From assembly GCA_964472385.1 (NCBI GenBank), contig CAYYLT010000254.1, forward strand, positions 1-5,020: a stretch of 5,020 nucleotides of DNA, given 5' to 3'. The DNA comes from JAGXLC01 sp964472385. Its GTDB lineage: Bacteria > Bacteroidota > Bacteroidia > Bacteroidales > UBA12077. Shown piece after piece: positions 1 to 5,020 of the stretch; within the stretch, counting starts at the first letter, position 1; every line of letters starts with the position of its first letter. Both the position numbers and the translations under genes were made by a program. The notes below the pieces were generated by a model, which saw only the letters and a list, made by a program, of their open reading frames with translations, ran no database searches and was not told the origin of the DNA.

Positions 1-1
1 A

Positions 2-148
2 ACAGGCTGGTGTGCCCATCGTTTGGAAGAGCTCGATTTTAAAACCAAACGTATTATCCGTCCCGCATATAAAAGTGTTTATCCACGCCAGGACTATAAA
101 CCATTGCATGAGCGAAGTGGATGGAGTATTTCAAAGCCAGCCAAATAA
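2..148 (+). CDS. gltA: Citrate synthase, C-terminal end (partial, 5' part outside window)
   Basis: Only the last 48 codons and the TAA stop (146-148) are present. Citrate synthase condenses acetyl-CoA with oxaloacetate to give citrate, the entry step of the TCA cycle, in the cytoplasm. The visible peptide starts TGWCAHRLEEL and continues with RIIRPAYKSVYP and DYKPLHER. The GW-x-AH-x-x-E segment and the RP-x-Y segment about ten residues later correspond to the conserved C-terminal helix and Arg-Pro motif of the family (in E. coli GltA, GWIAHWSE followed by ARPRQLY). The catalytic His and Asp lie upstream, outside the window, so citrate synthase cannot be separated from 2-methylcitrate synthase here. 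The stop codon is also the first three bases of the repeat element at 146-357. Assignment rests on a short but characteristic tail. Confidence 0.85.
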   Translation, partial: TGWCAHRLEELDFKTKRIIRPAYKSVYPRQDYKPLHERSGWSISKPAK

Positions 149-174
149 CCGTATATCATGTAGGGTTTGAAAAA

Positions 175-220
175 AAAATGCAAGGTTTTTTAGGTATATT
201 TGCTAAATACCTTGCATTTT
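175..220. terminator. 12-bp perfect inverted repeat, possible terminator
   Basis: AAAATGCAAGGT (175-186) is perfectly complementary to ACCTTGCATTTT (209-220), with a 22-base loop. A run of eight A at 171-178 gives the minus strand a stem followed by a long T tract. On the plus strand only four T, part of the stem, follow. It lies 26 bases after the gltA stop, so it could end gltA transcripts or insulate in both directions, but the long loop and short plus-strand T tract make this uncertain. An alternative inner pairing is AGGTAT (192-197) with ATACCT (207-212). The hairpin lies inside the element at 146-357 and has no counterpart in the other long copy. Confidence 0.5.
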
Positions 221-281
221 GGAAACAAAATATATGTTTATTCTATTGATTTTAAGTAATTTTTGTGTTTTTCAGCAAACC

Positions 282-301
282 CGAAGTAGGTGACTACGTC
301 G
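282..301. repeat. GNRA-capped hairpin in long element copy 1
   Basis: CGA (282-284) and GTAG (286-289) pair with CTAC (294-297) and TCG (299-301) around the tetraloop GTGA (290-293), with a single A/G mismatch between the two stem parts. The same hairpin with loop GCGA occurs at 4525-4544. The only difference between copies within the 20-base hairpin is the second loop base, which keeps the GNRA loop pattern. Confidence 0.55.
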
Positions 302-357
302 TGTGCTTTCGACGCCTTGCATCTAACCAAAACTTGACGCATGAATAATACAGGTTA

Positions 358-453
358 AATACCTGGCTTTTGGGTTCATTATTTTTCAGATTTTTTTCAC
401 CTATTCCATTCATTTTTGATGTAGTTTTATCCCCCAAACCAGGACAGGTATAT
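358..453 (+). promoter_or_regulatory. Leader of the TonB receptor gene with candidate ribosome binding site
   Basis: This AT-rich stretch runs from the end of the repeat element to the chosen ATG at 454. AGGACAGG at 441-448 is a purine-rich candidate ribosome binding site five bases before the start and supports ATG 454 over earlier in-frame codons. I looked for the Bacteroidota promoter pattern (TTG near -33, TAnnTTTG near -7) and found no clear match with correct spacing, so no promoter is called. Confidence 0.4.
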
Positions 454-2820
454 ATGATCATAAGGTATATCTACATGCTTATCTTAGCGTTATTGCCTGT
501 AGTGGCATTCAGCCAGGAATATACCATTAGTGGTCATGTACGCAACCAGACCAATGGGGAGGAACTGATCGGAGCCAACGTTTATCTGAAAGGCACAACT
601 ACGGGTACAACAACCAATGCGTATGGTTTTTATTCTATTAGCCTGGATGCTGGAAATTATACCCTGGTATGTACCTATGTGGGATATACTGCAACGACTC
701 TCCCCATTAGCCTTCAGGAAAATAAAAAGGTAGATATAGAACTCAAACCCAAGACTACTGAATTAAATGAGGTTGTTGTTAAAGGCGAGAAGGACAACCG
801 GAATATTGTCTCCATGGATATGAGTTTGAATAAGCTGGAGCGTGAAACCATTGATAAAATTCCTGTTTTAATGGGTGAAGTGGATATGATCAAATCCCTG
901 CAACTTTTACCGGGTGTTAAATCTACCGGAAGCTTGAGCTCAGGTATCAGTGTCAGAGGAGGTGGCAGGGATCAGAACCTGATGCTTCTTGATGAAGCAA
1001 CAGTATATAATGCGTCGCATCTTGGTGGAATTTTTTCTGTTTTTAACAACGATGCGATCAAACATGTGGAATTATATAAGGGAAAGATTCCCGCACGTTA
1101 TGGAGGTCGCCTTTCTTCATTAATTGATATCCGGATGAAAGACGGCAATATGAAAGATTTTTCAGGTGAAGGGGGCATAGGGCTCATTTCGAGCAGACTT
1201 ACACTTGAAACTCCCATCGTTCAAAATAAAGGTTCTTTCATCATTTCAGGACGACGAACTTATATGGATGCAGTTATTGACTTAGCCCGAAAAGTTTCAG
1301 GCAGTGATCAAATTACTGAATTTCCTTTTCATTTTTACGATTTGAATACAAAAGCCAATTACAGGATAAACAGGAATAACAGAGTTTTCGCATCCGGTTA
1401 TTTTGGAAGGGATGTTTTTTCTTATTCTGTCGGACCAGGCAATAATTCAAATTTCAATTGGGGAAATTATACAGCCACGGTAAGGTGGAATCATCTTTTC
1501 AATGATAAGTTATTCTCTAATTTTACGGTTCTTTTAAGCAATTATGACTACCTGCTGGATAATGAATTTACCGTTGGAAGGGAAAAAAAGACTTTTGCAT
1601 TCCAATATGGTGCTTTTGTCATGGATTATGCAGCTAAAATGGATTTTACTTATTATATGAATAAAGATAATACCCTTCAGTTTGGTATTCAGTCAGCTTA
1701 TCATGATTTTAATGTAGGGGAGATAAATGGTCGCCAGGATTCAGTTCGCTTTAATTTTGCATTGCCCACCATACATAGTCTTGAAAATGCATTGTATATA
1801 AGCAATCAGCATCATATTGGTAAAAACCTGACGCTTCAGTATGGACTGCGCTACAGCCTGTTTCAAAATCTTGGAAAAGCACGGGTCAATATCCTAAATG
1901 ATTCCTATCAGGTTATTGGCGAGCATAAATATGAGCAGGGTGAAATATACAATACCTATCATGGACTAATGCCACGGATTGCCCTGAATTTCATACTCAA
2001 TCCCGAGCAATCGCTTAAAGCCAGCTATACCAAAACCCGTCAGCATCATCTGATCGCTTCCAACTCCAATAACGGTTCCCCTCTGGATGTGTGGGTTAGC
2101 GCCAATCCAAATATTGAACCTCAGATAGGCGATCAATATAGTATGGGATATTTTAGGAATTTTTTCGACAACAGCATTGAATCCTCGGTGGAAGTTTATT
2201 ACAAATATATGCAAAATCAGGTAGCCTTTAAGGAGTTTGCGCAACCTCAATTTAATCCTGATATGGAAGAAGAATTGCGGTTTGGTAAGGCTCAGGCTTA
2301 TGGAGTTGAAGTGATGACCAGGAAACCCGGGGGCAGGTTAAGCGGTTGGATCAGTTATTCCTTCTCGCGATCTATAAGGAAAATCAATGATATACAGGAA
2401 AAAGGCTGGTATCCGTCACCTTATGACCGGCCGCATGACCTCACTATTGTGGCCATGTATGATATTTCAAACCGTATAACCTTATCTGGAAACTGGACAT
2501 TTAAAACCGGCAGACCCCTTAATGCTCCTGCAGCAAGATATGAATATGGTAATCTTATTCTGCCTTATTACCCGGGCAGGAATGAAGAGCGAATGCCCAA
2601 TTATCACAGGCTTGATCTGGGTTTGACCATTGAAGAAAAAGAAAAACCCAATGACCTTTTTCGAGGCGAATGGGTGTTTTCTGTTTATAATGCTTATGCC
2701 CACAAAAATGCTGATGCCATCTATTTTACGCAGGAAGAAGATGATTTATATGAAACCAATGCCATGCGGACAACTTATTTCACCATATTTCCATCGGTAA
2801 CCTATAATTTTAAGTTTTAA
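454..2820 (+). CDS. TonB-dependent outer-membrane receptor with carboxypeptidase-regulatory-like N-terminal domain
   Basis: This 788-residue protein is predicted to import a ligand across the outer membrane using TonB/ExbBD energy; the ligand is unknown. The start at 454 gives a good signal peptide (MIIRYIY, then the hydrophobic stretch LILALLPVVAFSQ, cleavage near residue 20-21). The frame is open upstream to a TTG at 370, but that would put 28 extra residues before the signal peptide. Residues about 23-100 form the CarboxypepD_reg-like domain (YTISGHV, GANVYLKGTTTGTTTN, YGFYSI, VGYT). TELNEVVVKG (102-111) is the usual linker. The plug spans about 130-235 (IPVLMGEVDMIKSLQLLPGV, SGISVRGG, NLMLLDE, AIKHVELYKG, PARYGGRLSS). 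The rest is the beta-barrel, with ANPNIEP at 550-556 resembling the NPxLxPE barrel motif and the terminal YNFKF ending in Phe as outer-membrane barrels do. It is full length. The TAA stop is shared with the palindrome at 2818-2856, and the DUF4249 gene follows 52 bases later, a common pairing in Bacteroidota. Confidence 0.93.
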   Translation: MIIRYIYMLILALLPVVAFSQEYTISGHVRNQTNGEELIGANVYLKGTTTGTTTNAYGFYSISLDAGNYTLVCTYVGYTATTLPISLQENKKVDIELKPKTTELNEVVVKGEKDNRNIVSMDMSLNKLERETIDKIPVLMGEVDMIKSLQLLPGVKSTGSLSSGISVRGGGRDQNLMLLDEATVYNASHLGGIFSVFNNDAIKHVELYKGKIPARYGGRLSSLIDIRMKDGNMKDFSGEGGIGLISSRLTLETPIVQNKGSFIISGRRTYMDAVIDLARKVSGSDQITEFPFHFYDLNTKANYRINRNNRVFASGYFGRDVFSYSVGPGNNSNFNWGNYTATVRWNHLFNDKLFSNFTVLLSNYDYLLDNEFTVGREKKTFAFQYGAFVMDYAAKMDFTYYMNKDNTLQFGIQSAYHDFNVGEINGRQDSVRFNFALPTIHSLENALYISNQHHIGKNLTLQYGLRYSLFQNLGKARVNILNDSYQVIGEHKYEQGEIYNTYHGLMPRIALNFILNPEQSLKASYTKTRQHHLIASNSNNGSPLDVWVSANPNIEPQIGDQYSMGYFRNFFDNSIESSVEVYYKYMQNQVAFKEFAQPQFNPDMEEELRFGKAQAYGVEVMTRKPGGRLSGWISYSFSRSIRKINDIQEKGWYPSPYDRPHDLTIVAMYDISNRITLSGNWTFKTGRPLNAPAARYEYGNLILPYYPGRNEERMPNYHRLDLGLTIEEKEKPNDLFRGEWVFSVYNAYAHKNADAIYFTQEEDDLYETNAMRTTYFTIFPSVTYNFKF

Positions 2821-2856
2821 CCTGTATTATTCATTTTTGATGAACAATACAGGTTA
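2818..2856. repeat. 39-bp palindromic short copy of the repeat family, between receptor and DUF4249 genes
   Basis: TAACCTGTATTATTCAT (2818-2834), loop TTTTG (2835-2839), then ATGAACAATACAGGTTA (2840-2856). The arms are complementary with a single mismatch over 17 bases, and T2817/A2857 add one more pair. The arms match the ends of the long elements at 146-357 and 4380-4600, but the whole interior is absent. The first three bases are the TAA stop of the receptor gene. As RNA it would fold into a strong hairpin directly behind the receptor coding region. No long T tract follows, so read-through into the lipoprotein gene is likely, perhaps reduced, or the hairpin may protect the receptor mRNA end. 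These roles are inference. Confidence 0.85.
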
Positions 2857-2872
2857 AAAATGAAGGGATAAA

Positions 2873-3745
2873 ATGATGAAACTAAAATTTGCCTCTATAT
2901 TTTTTGTTTTTTGCGCATTCTCCTGTGCCGATGAAGAGATTTCCTGGAATGTTGATGACGCTCCGGAGATGCTGGTCATTGAGGGTAGCTTTACCAATGA
3001 ATTTATACACCATCGGATTGTGCTGTCAAAGGCAGCTGATTATTTTATAAATCAACCAACACCAAGGGTTACCGGGGCTCATGTTGCCATAACCCAGGGT
3101 GCCAAAACCATAAAATTTGAAGAATTATCAGATGAACCGGGTGTTTACAGGACTGTTCAAAGAATTGCTGGGAAACCTGGAAAAACTTACTCTTTGGAGA
3201 TTCATCTGGAAAATCCCATTAACAATCGAACCTATTATCAGGTTAGTGAAAAAATGATTGAAGGGATAAAAATGGACAGCATGGAAGCCTTTTTGTATGA
3301 AAATCCGATGTATGCAGAACAATCTCCTTTGGATTCCACCATGCTTTTGACTTATTTATACGGAAAAGAACCCCCCGATATCAAGAATCTATATTCGGTT
3401 CAGTTGCATAAAAACGGGGCGGTACTGCAGGATACCATTGATGAGATTGAAATTTATTCCGATACAGAGCAACTGGAAGGGGATTATATCAATACGTTGG
3501 CTTTTTTTGAGTCATTTAATCCCGGCGATACTGCAAGTATTACACTTAGCACGGTAAGCCGCTCTTATCAACAGTACGTTACCGGCATACAAAATATTGC
3601 CAATCAGTCGGGCAATCCCTTTGACCTTTCCGGTCCCCCTGCTAATGCGATAGGAAATATAGAAGGAGAAGCCCTTGGATATTTCAGGGTTTCTTATGTA
3701 TCCACTGCTCAGGCAATCGTTAAAGATAGACGGGCAATGCAATAG
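2873..3745 (+). CDS. DUF4249 family outer-membrane lipoprotein
   Basis: This 290-residue protein belongs to the DUF4249 family (PF14054), Bacteroidota lipoproteins commonly encoded beside TonB-dependent receptors; their biochemical role is not established. The signal peptide (MMKLKFASIFFVFCAFS) ends in lipobox AFS-C with the lipidated Cys at residue 18. ADEE follows it, resembling the acidic lipoprotein export signal of Bacteroidota and suggesting a surface position. Family features seen are MLVIEGSFTNE (33-43), a strand with HRIVLSKAADYF, GAHVAITQGAKTI, EPGVYRT, GKPGKTYSLEI, MDSMEAF, and the C-terminal NIEGEALGYFRVS. The ATG at 2873 is chosen because GAAGGG (2862-2867) lies five bases upstream; the adjacent ATG at 2876 would work equally well. 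Length is within the family range, toward its short side. It probably shares a transcript with the receptor 52 bases upstream and may bind or hand over its ligand (inference). Confidence 0.88.
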   Translation: MMKLKFASIFFVFCAFSCADEEISWNVDDAPEMLVIEGSFTNEFIHHRIVLSKAADYFINQPTPRVTGAHVAITQGAKTIKFEELSDEPGVYRTVQRIAGKPGKTYSLEIHLENPINNRTYYQVSEKMIEGIKMDSMEAFLYENPMYAEQSPLDSTMLLTYLYGKEPPDIKNLYSVQLHKNGAVLQDTIDEIEIYSDTEQLEGDYINTLAFFESFNPGDTASITLSTVSRSYQQYVTGIQNIANQSGNPFDLSGPPANAIGNIEGEALGYFRVSYVSTAQAIVKDRRAMQ

Positions 3746-3871
3746 TGTGTCAGCGGTTGCTTGAGCGCTTGGCTGCCTCTGTTCTTTTATAATGTCAGTA
3801 TAATCCCCACCATTTCTTTTGTATAATGATAGCGATCGTTTGTTTGTAGCCGAATCATGGTGATTTAACAA
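3746..3871. other. Convergent intergenic spacer
   Basis: This stretch lies between the ends of the plus-strand DUF4249 gene and the minus-strand small gene, where a terminator for both would be expected. I found only weak short pairings, such as AGCG with CGCT around 3752-3769, and no stem followed by a T tract. Nothing else is supported here. Confidence 0.4.
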
Positions 3872-4156
3872 CTATTCGTTGCCATTACTGATTTGAAAGA
3901 ATTGTCTCCGAAACCAGAACAAATAATTGATCATCAGAACTGCCGGTATAATTACCAAAAAAACTGCATTGGTAAATAGCATAAATGGCAACAGCGCTGT
4001 CAATGATGCAGGTAATAATTGTCTATTTTTAGGGCTTTTGCCAATGGGTTTGGCTTTACTTTCCTGATCATCCTGACATGAAGAAAAAGTTAATGATAAT
4101 ACTCCTAAGGCTAAAAGAACCAGCCTGTGAAATGTTGAAAATGTGTTTTTTCTCAT
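3872..4156 (-). CDS. Small hypothetical protein with lipobox and a second hydrophobic segment
   Basis: I do not recognise this 94-residue protein. It starts MRKNTFSTFHRLVLLALGVL and reaches a lipobox FSS-C with the Cys at residue 27, followed by the acidic QDDQES. A polar stretch (KAKPIGKSPKNRQ) leads to a hydrophobic segment of about 30 residues (roughly 48-80, SLTALLPFMLF to MINYLFWF) ending with RRQFF, which looks like one long membrane helix or two short ones. A lipoprotein signal plus a later membrane segment in so small a protein is unusual. The ATG lies 19 bases after the stop of the receptor pseudogene on the same strand, so it was probably co-transcribed with that receptor and may be an accessory to it. 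No clear ribosome binding site is visible. The gene is intact although its upstream partner is dead. A chance open frame cannot be excluded, but the organised signal peptide argues for a real gene. Confidence 0.6.
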   Translation of the reverse strand: MRKNTFSTFHRLVLLALGVLSLTFSSCQDDQESKAKPIGKSPKNRQLLPASLTALLPFMLFTNAVFLVIIPAVLMINYLFWFRRQFFQISNGNE

Positions 4157-4498
4157 AACGTTTTGGGTTTTAAATTTAGTTGATCAATTTATTGAGTTGT
4201 ATTTTAAGATCTATGTAATAAGCTTTCCCGGGCATGGGATGGCAGGCAATAACCTGATATGCTTTATTGAATATATTTTGGCCAGAAAATTTTAATTGCG
4301 CATCAAAAGTGTTCCATTCAACCTGTTTTTTTATGTACCCATCTGTTATTTTATATGGCACTAGTTCCCTGGAATTATCTAACCTGTATTATTCATAAAA
4401 AATGGAAAACCATTTATAAACAATAGAATATTAGTGCTTTATTTGTTATGCTCAGAAATTTTTATTTTTTAACATTTGTTCCGAGTGCGACAATTTTC

Positions 4499-4518
4499 GC
4501 GCATCTGCTACGATGCGC
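4499..4518. repeat. Perfect 7-bp hairpin inside long element copy 2
   Basis: GCGCATC (4499-4505) pairs with GATGCGC (4512-4518) around the loop TGCTAC. It stands out as GC-rich in an AT-rich left half. Copy 1 has no equivalent, its matching part starting only at the GCAA that ends this hairpin. GATGCGCAAG can also pair in part with the CTTGCATC downstream at 4559-4566, so two alternative folds are possible. Confidence 0.5.
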
Positions 4519-4524
4519 AAGCCC

Positions 4525-4544
4525 CGAAGTAGGCGACTACGTCG
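4525..4544. repeat. GNRA-capped hairpin in long element copy 2
   Basis: CGA (4525-4527) and GTAG (4529-4532) pair with CTAC (4537-4540) and TCG (4542-4544) around the tetraloop GCGA (4533-4536), with one A/G mismatch. It is the same structure as at 282-301, where the loop is GTGA. Confidence 0.55.
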
Positions 4545-4790
4545 TCGGCTTTTGACGCCTTGCATCTACCCAAAACTTGACGCATGAATAATGCAGGTTA
4601 GTTGTTTTTTATAAGCATTTGGATTTTTGTGATTCAGGTTAATGGAGCGGGTATCATTGTAAAATGTATTGGCATCCATTTCTCCCGACTATCTGTGTTC
4701 CGGTTTGATATCCTTGTTTCACCAGCAATAAATTGTGGGCTTAACATTTTTGTTTGGTGTCTTGAAAAGGCTATATTGAGATAACTTTCT

Positions 4791-4835
4791 TAACCTGTAT
4801 TATCATACGGGATAGAATGAATAAATATCAGGTTA
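4791..4835. repeat. 45-bp short copy of the repeat family at the edge of the receptor pseudogene
   Basis: TAACCTGTATTATCAT (4791-4806), an 11-base spacer ACGGGATAGA plus A region, then ATGAATAAATATCAGGTTA (4817-4835). The outer seven bases TAACCTG/CAGGTTA pair perfectly; the inner parts pair only with bulges. TA lies at both ends, as in the other copies. It is more degraded than the 39-bp copy at 2818-2856. Receptor similarity on the minus strand is seen up to this repeat and not beyond it. Confidence 0.65.
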
Positions 4836-5020
4836 TCAGCTAGATGGTGTATGTATTAAGGAAGGATGAACAGATAATTTGTATAAATCATTTGGTTCTT
4901 ATCATTTAATTGTTGATATTTGCACTACCTTATTTTATAGAATAAATGTAATATACTAAAAGTTAGTGTTTTGATATATTTAGAAAAAAAATTCTACAGG
5001 AAGTATTTCAATCACCTACC
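4836..5020. other. AT-rich stretch with no gene seen
   Basis: All frames are broken by stops on both strands. The minus-strand continuation of the pseudogene frame past the short repeat soon meets TAG and TGA and shows no receptor motifs. TATTTG- and AATTTG-containing stretches near 4875-4925 loosely recall the Bacteroidota -7 element, but none has the proper TAnnTTTG form and spacing, so no promoter is called. It may be upstream spacer for a gene outside the window. Confidence 0.4.

Larger units (their letters stand above)
146..357. mobile_element. MITE-like element, long copy 1 (212 bp including flanking TA)
   Basis: The right end is ATGAATAATACAGGTTA (341-357). The left end is a degraded TAACCGTATATCAT (146-159), which matches the family end TAACCTGTATTATCAT with two single-base gaps. 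The right 83 bp (275-357) align to 4517-4600 of the other long copy at about 90 % (7 substitutions and one 1-base gap by eye); the left half is not obviously similar. There is no coding capacity. The left TA (146-147) lies in the gltA stop codon and the right TA is at 356-357. Deleting the element with one TA leaves AAA-TAA-ATACC, so gltA would keep its TAA stop. The element separates gltA from the receptor at 454. The left boundary is less certain than the right because that terminal repeat is imperfect. Confidence 0.75.
4380..4600. mobile_element. MITE-like element, long copy 2 (221 bp including flanking TA), inserted in a receptor pseudogene
   Basis: The ends are TAACCTGTATTATTCAT (4380-4396) and ATGAATAATGCAGGTTA (4584-4600), inverted repeats with one mismatch over 17 bases. 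Both sides carry TA, and deleting the element plus one TA restores the reading frame of the interrupted receptor, so the TA is the target duplication. There is no open frame for a transposase, so it would move only with help from elsewhere in the genome. Interior hairpins are AAATGG/CCATTT (4400-4415), GCGCATC/GATGCGC with a six-base loop (4499-4518) and the GNRA-capped hairpin at 4525-4544. The right 84 bp are shared with the copy at 146-357. TA duplication suggests an IS630/mariner-type helper, which is inference. Confidence 0.85.
4176..4790 (-). pseudogene. TonB-dependent receptor remnant (C-terminal part), split by a MITE-like element and carrying two nonsense codons
   Basis: The minus strand encodes the end of a second outer-membrane receptor in two pieces, 4790-4601 and 4379-4176. 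The downstream piece reads DNSRELVPYKITDG, then FSGQNIFNKAYQV and PMPGKAYYIDLKIQL: the NLFN-like strand plus the PMPGR-like motif and final strand of vitamin B12/siderophore-type receptors. The upstream piece contains FKTPN and, after a gap with Tyr, NKDIKPEH, matching the family pattern FRAPS...NPxLKPE, then SGEMDANTFYNDTRSINLN. Removing the element 4380-4600 (keeping one TA) gives NAYKKQ-L-DNSREL in one continuous frame. The upstream piece has in-frame TGA (4719-4721) and TAG (4689-4691), so the gene is dead apart from the insertion. The plug and most of the barrel are missing, and similarity ends at the short repeat at 4791. It is not a copy of the intact receptor in this window. Confidence 0.85.

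Noticed and set aside
275..357. REP/RAYT-type palindrome, prompted by the GTAG tetranucleotide next to a hairpin
   Set aside because: GTAG here is part of the stem, the unit has 17-bp terminal inverted repeats and a TA duplication, and no RAYT-like gene is visible.
370..453. In-frame upstream extension of the receptor from a TTG at 370
   Set aside because: It would put 28 residues before a normal signal peptide, and the purine-rich AGGACAGG fits the ATG at 454.
2860..2871. Three-codon mini open frame (ATG AAG GGA TAA) just before the DUF4249 start
   Set aside because: It most likely arises by chance from the ribosome binding region; nothing supports a leader peptide.
1966..3322. Minus-strand open frames inside the receptor and DUF4249 genes (1966-2250, 2482-2703, 3128-3322)
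   Set aside because: They are antisense shadows of strongly supported coding regions and show no domains or signals.
3512..3871. 119-codon open frame on the minus strand overlapping the end of the DUF4249 gene
   Set aside because: About two thirds of it is antisense to a well-supported gene, it starts only at TTG, and its product has no recognisable features.
4602..4784. 60-codon plus-strand open frame
   Set aside because: It is the antisense of the receptor pseudogene fragment; the minus strand carries the receptor motifs.
4638..4789. Minus-strand frame giving ...AFSRHQTKMLSPQFIAGE..., open between a TAA at the short repeat and a TGA
   Set aside because: It competes with the frame carrying FKTPN and NKDIKPE, which matches the receptor family spacing and joins in frame with the downstream piece. 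A frameshift between the two frames is possible but not needed.
146..4835. CRISPR array
   Set aside because: The repeats are inverted ends of dispersed elements, not regularly spaced direct repeats, and there are no cas genes.

Overview
The window looks like a chromosomal piece of a Bacteroidota genome. The evidence is an outer-membrane receptor with an N-terminal carboxypeptidase-regulatory-like domain paired with a DUF4249 lipoprotein, signal peptides ending in FSQ or a lipobox Cys followed by acidic residues, AT-rich spacers, and a citrate synthase tail of the Bacteroidota type. I cannot name the species.

Layout, left to right. The last 48 codons of citrate synthase (gltA, + strand) end at 148. 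A 212-bp repeat element (146-357) begins on the gltA stop codon and fills most of the spacer. A complete TonB-dependent receptor follows (454-2820, +), then a 39-bp palindrome of the same repeat family that begins on the receptor's stop codon. Next is a complete DUF4249 lipoprotein (2873-3745, +), and the two genes form a likely operon. After a 126-bp convergent spacer, everything lies on the minus strand: a small lipobox/membrane protein (3872-4156) and, upstream of it, the decayed 3' end of a second, unrelated TonB-dependent receptor (4176-4790). That pseudogene is split by a 221-bp copy of the repeat element (4380-4600), and a 45-bp short copy (4791-4835) marks the point where receptor similarity ends. 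The last 185 bp show no gene.

How the parts work together. The receptor and lipoprotein are presumably an uptake pair at the outer membrane: the receptor uses TonB energy to import an unknown ligand and the lipoprotein is probably surface-exposed. The small minus-strand gene was probably co-transcribed with the second receptor, which is now dead.

The most notable thing here is the repeat family. Four copies lie within 4.7 kb, all with ends TAACCTG...CAGGTTA, in two size classes: 39-45 bp hairpins made only of the two ends, and 212-221 bp elements. Removing the 221-bp copy plus one TA from the dead receptor rejoins its reading frame exactly. This identifies the element as a TA-target, MITE-like insertion and fixes its ends. 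Applying the same rule to the two copies that sit on stop codons shows that both insertions kept a TAA stop. I saw no defence system, CRISPR array, RNA gene or transposase gene.
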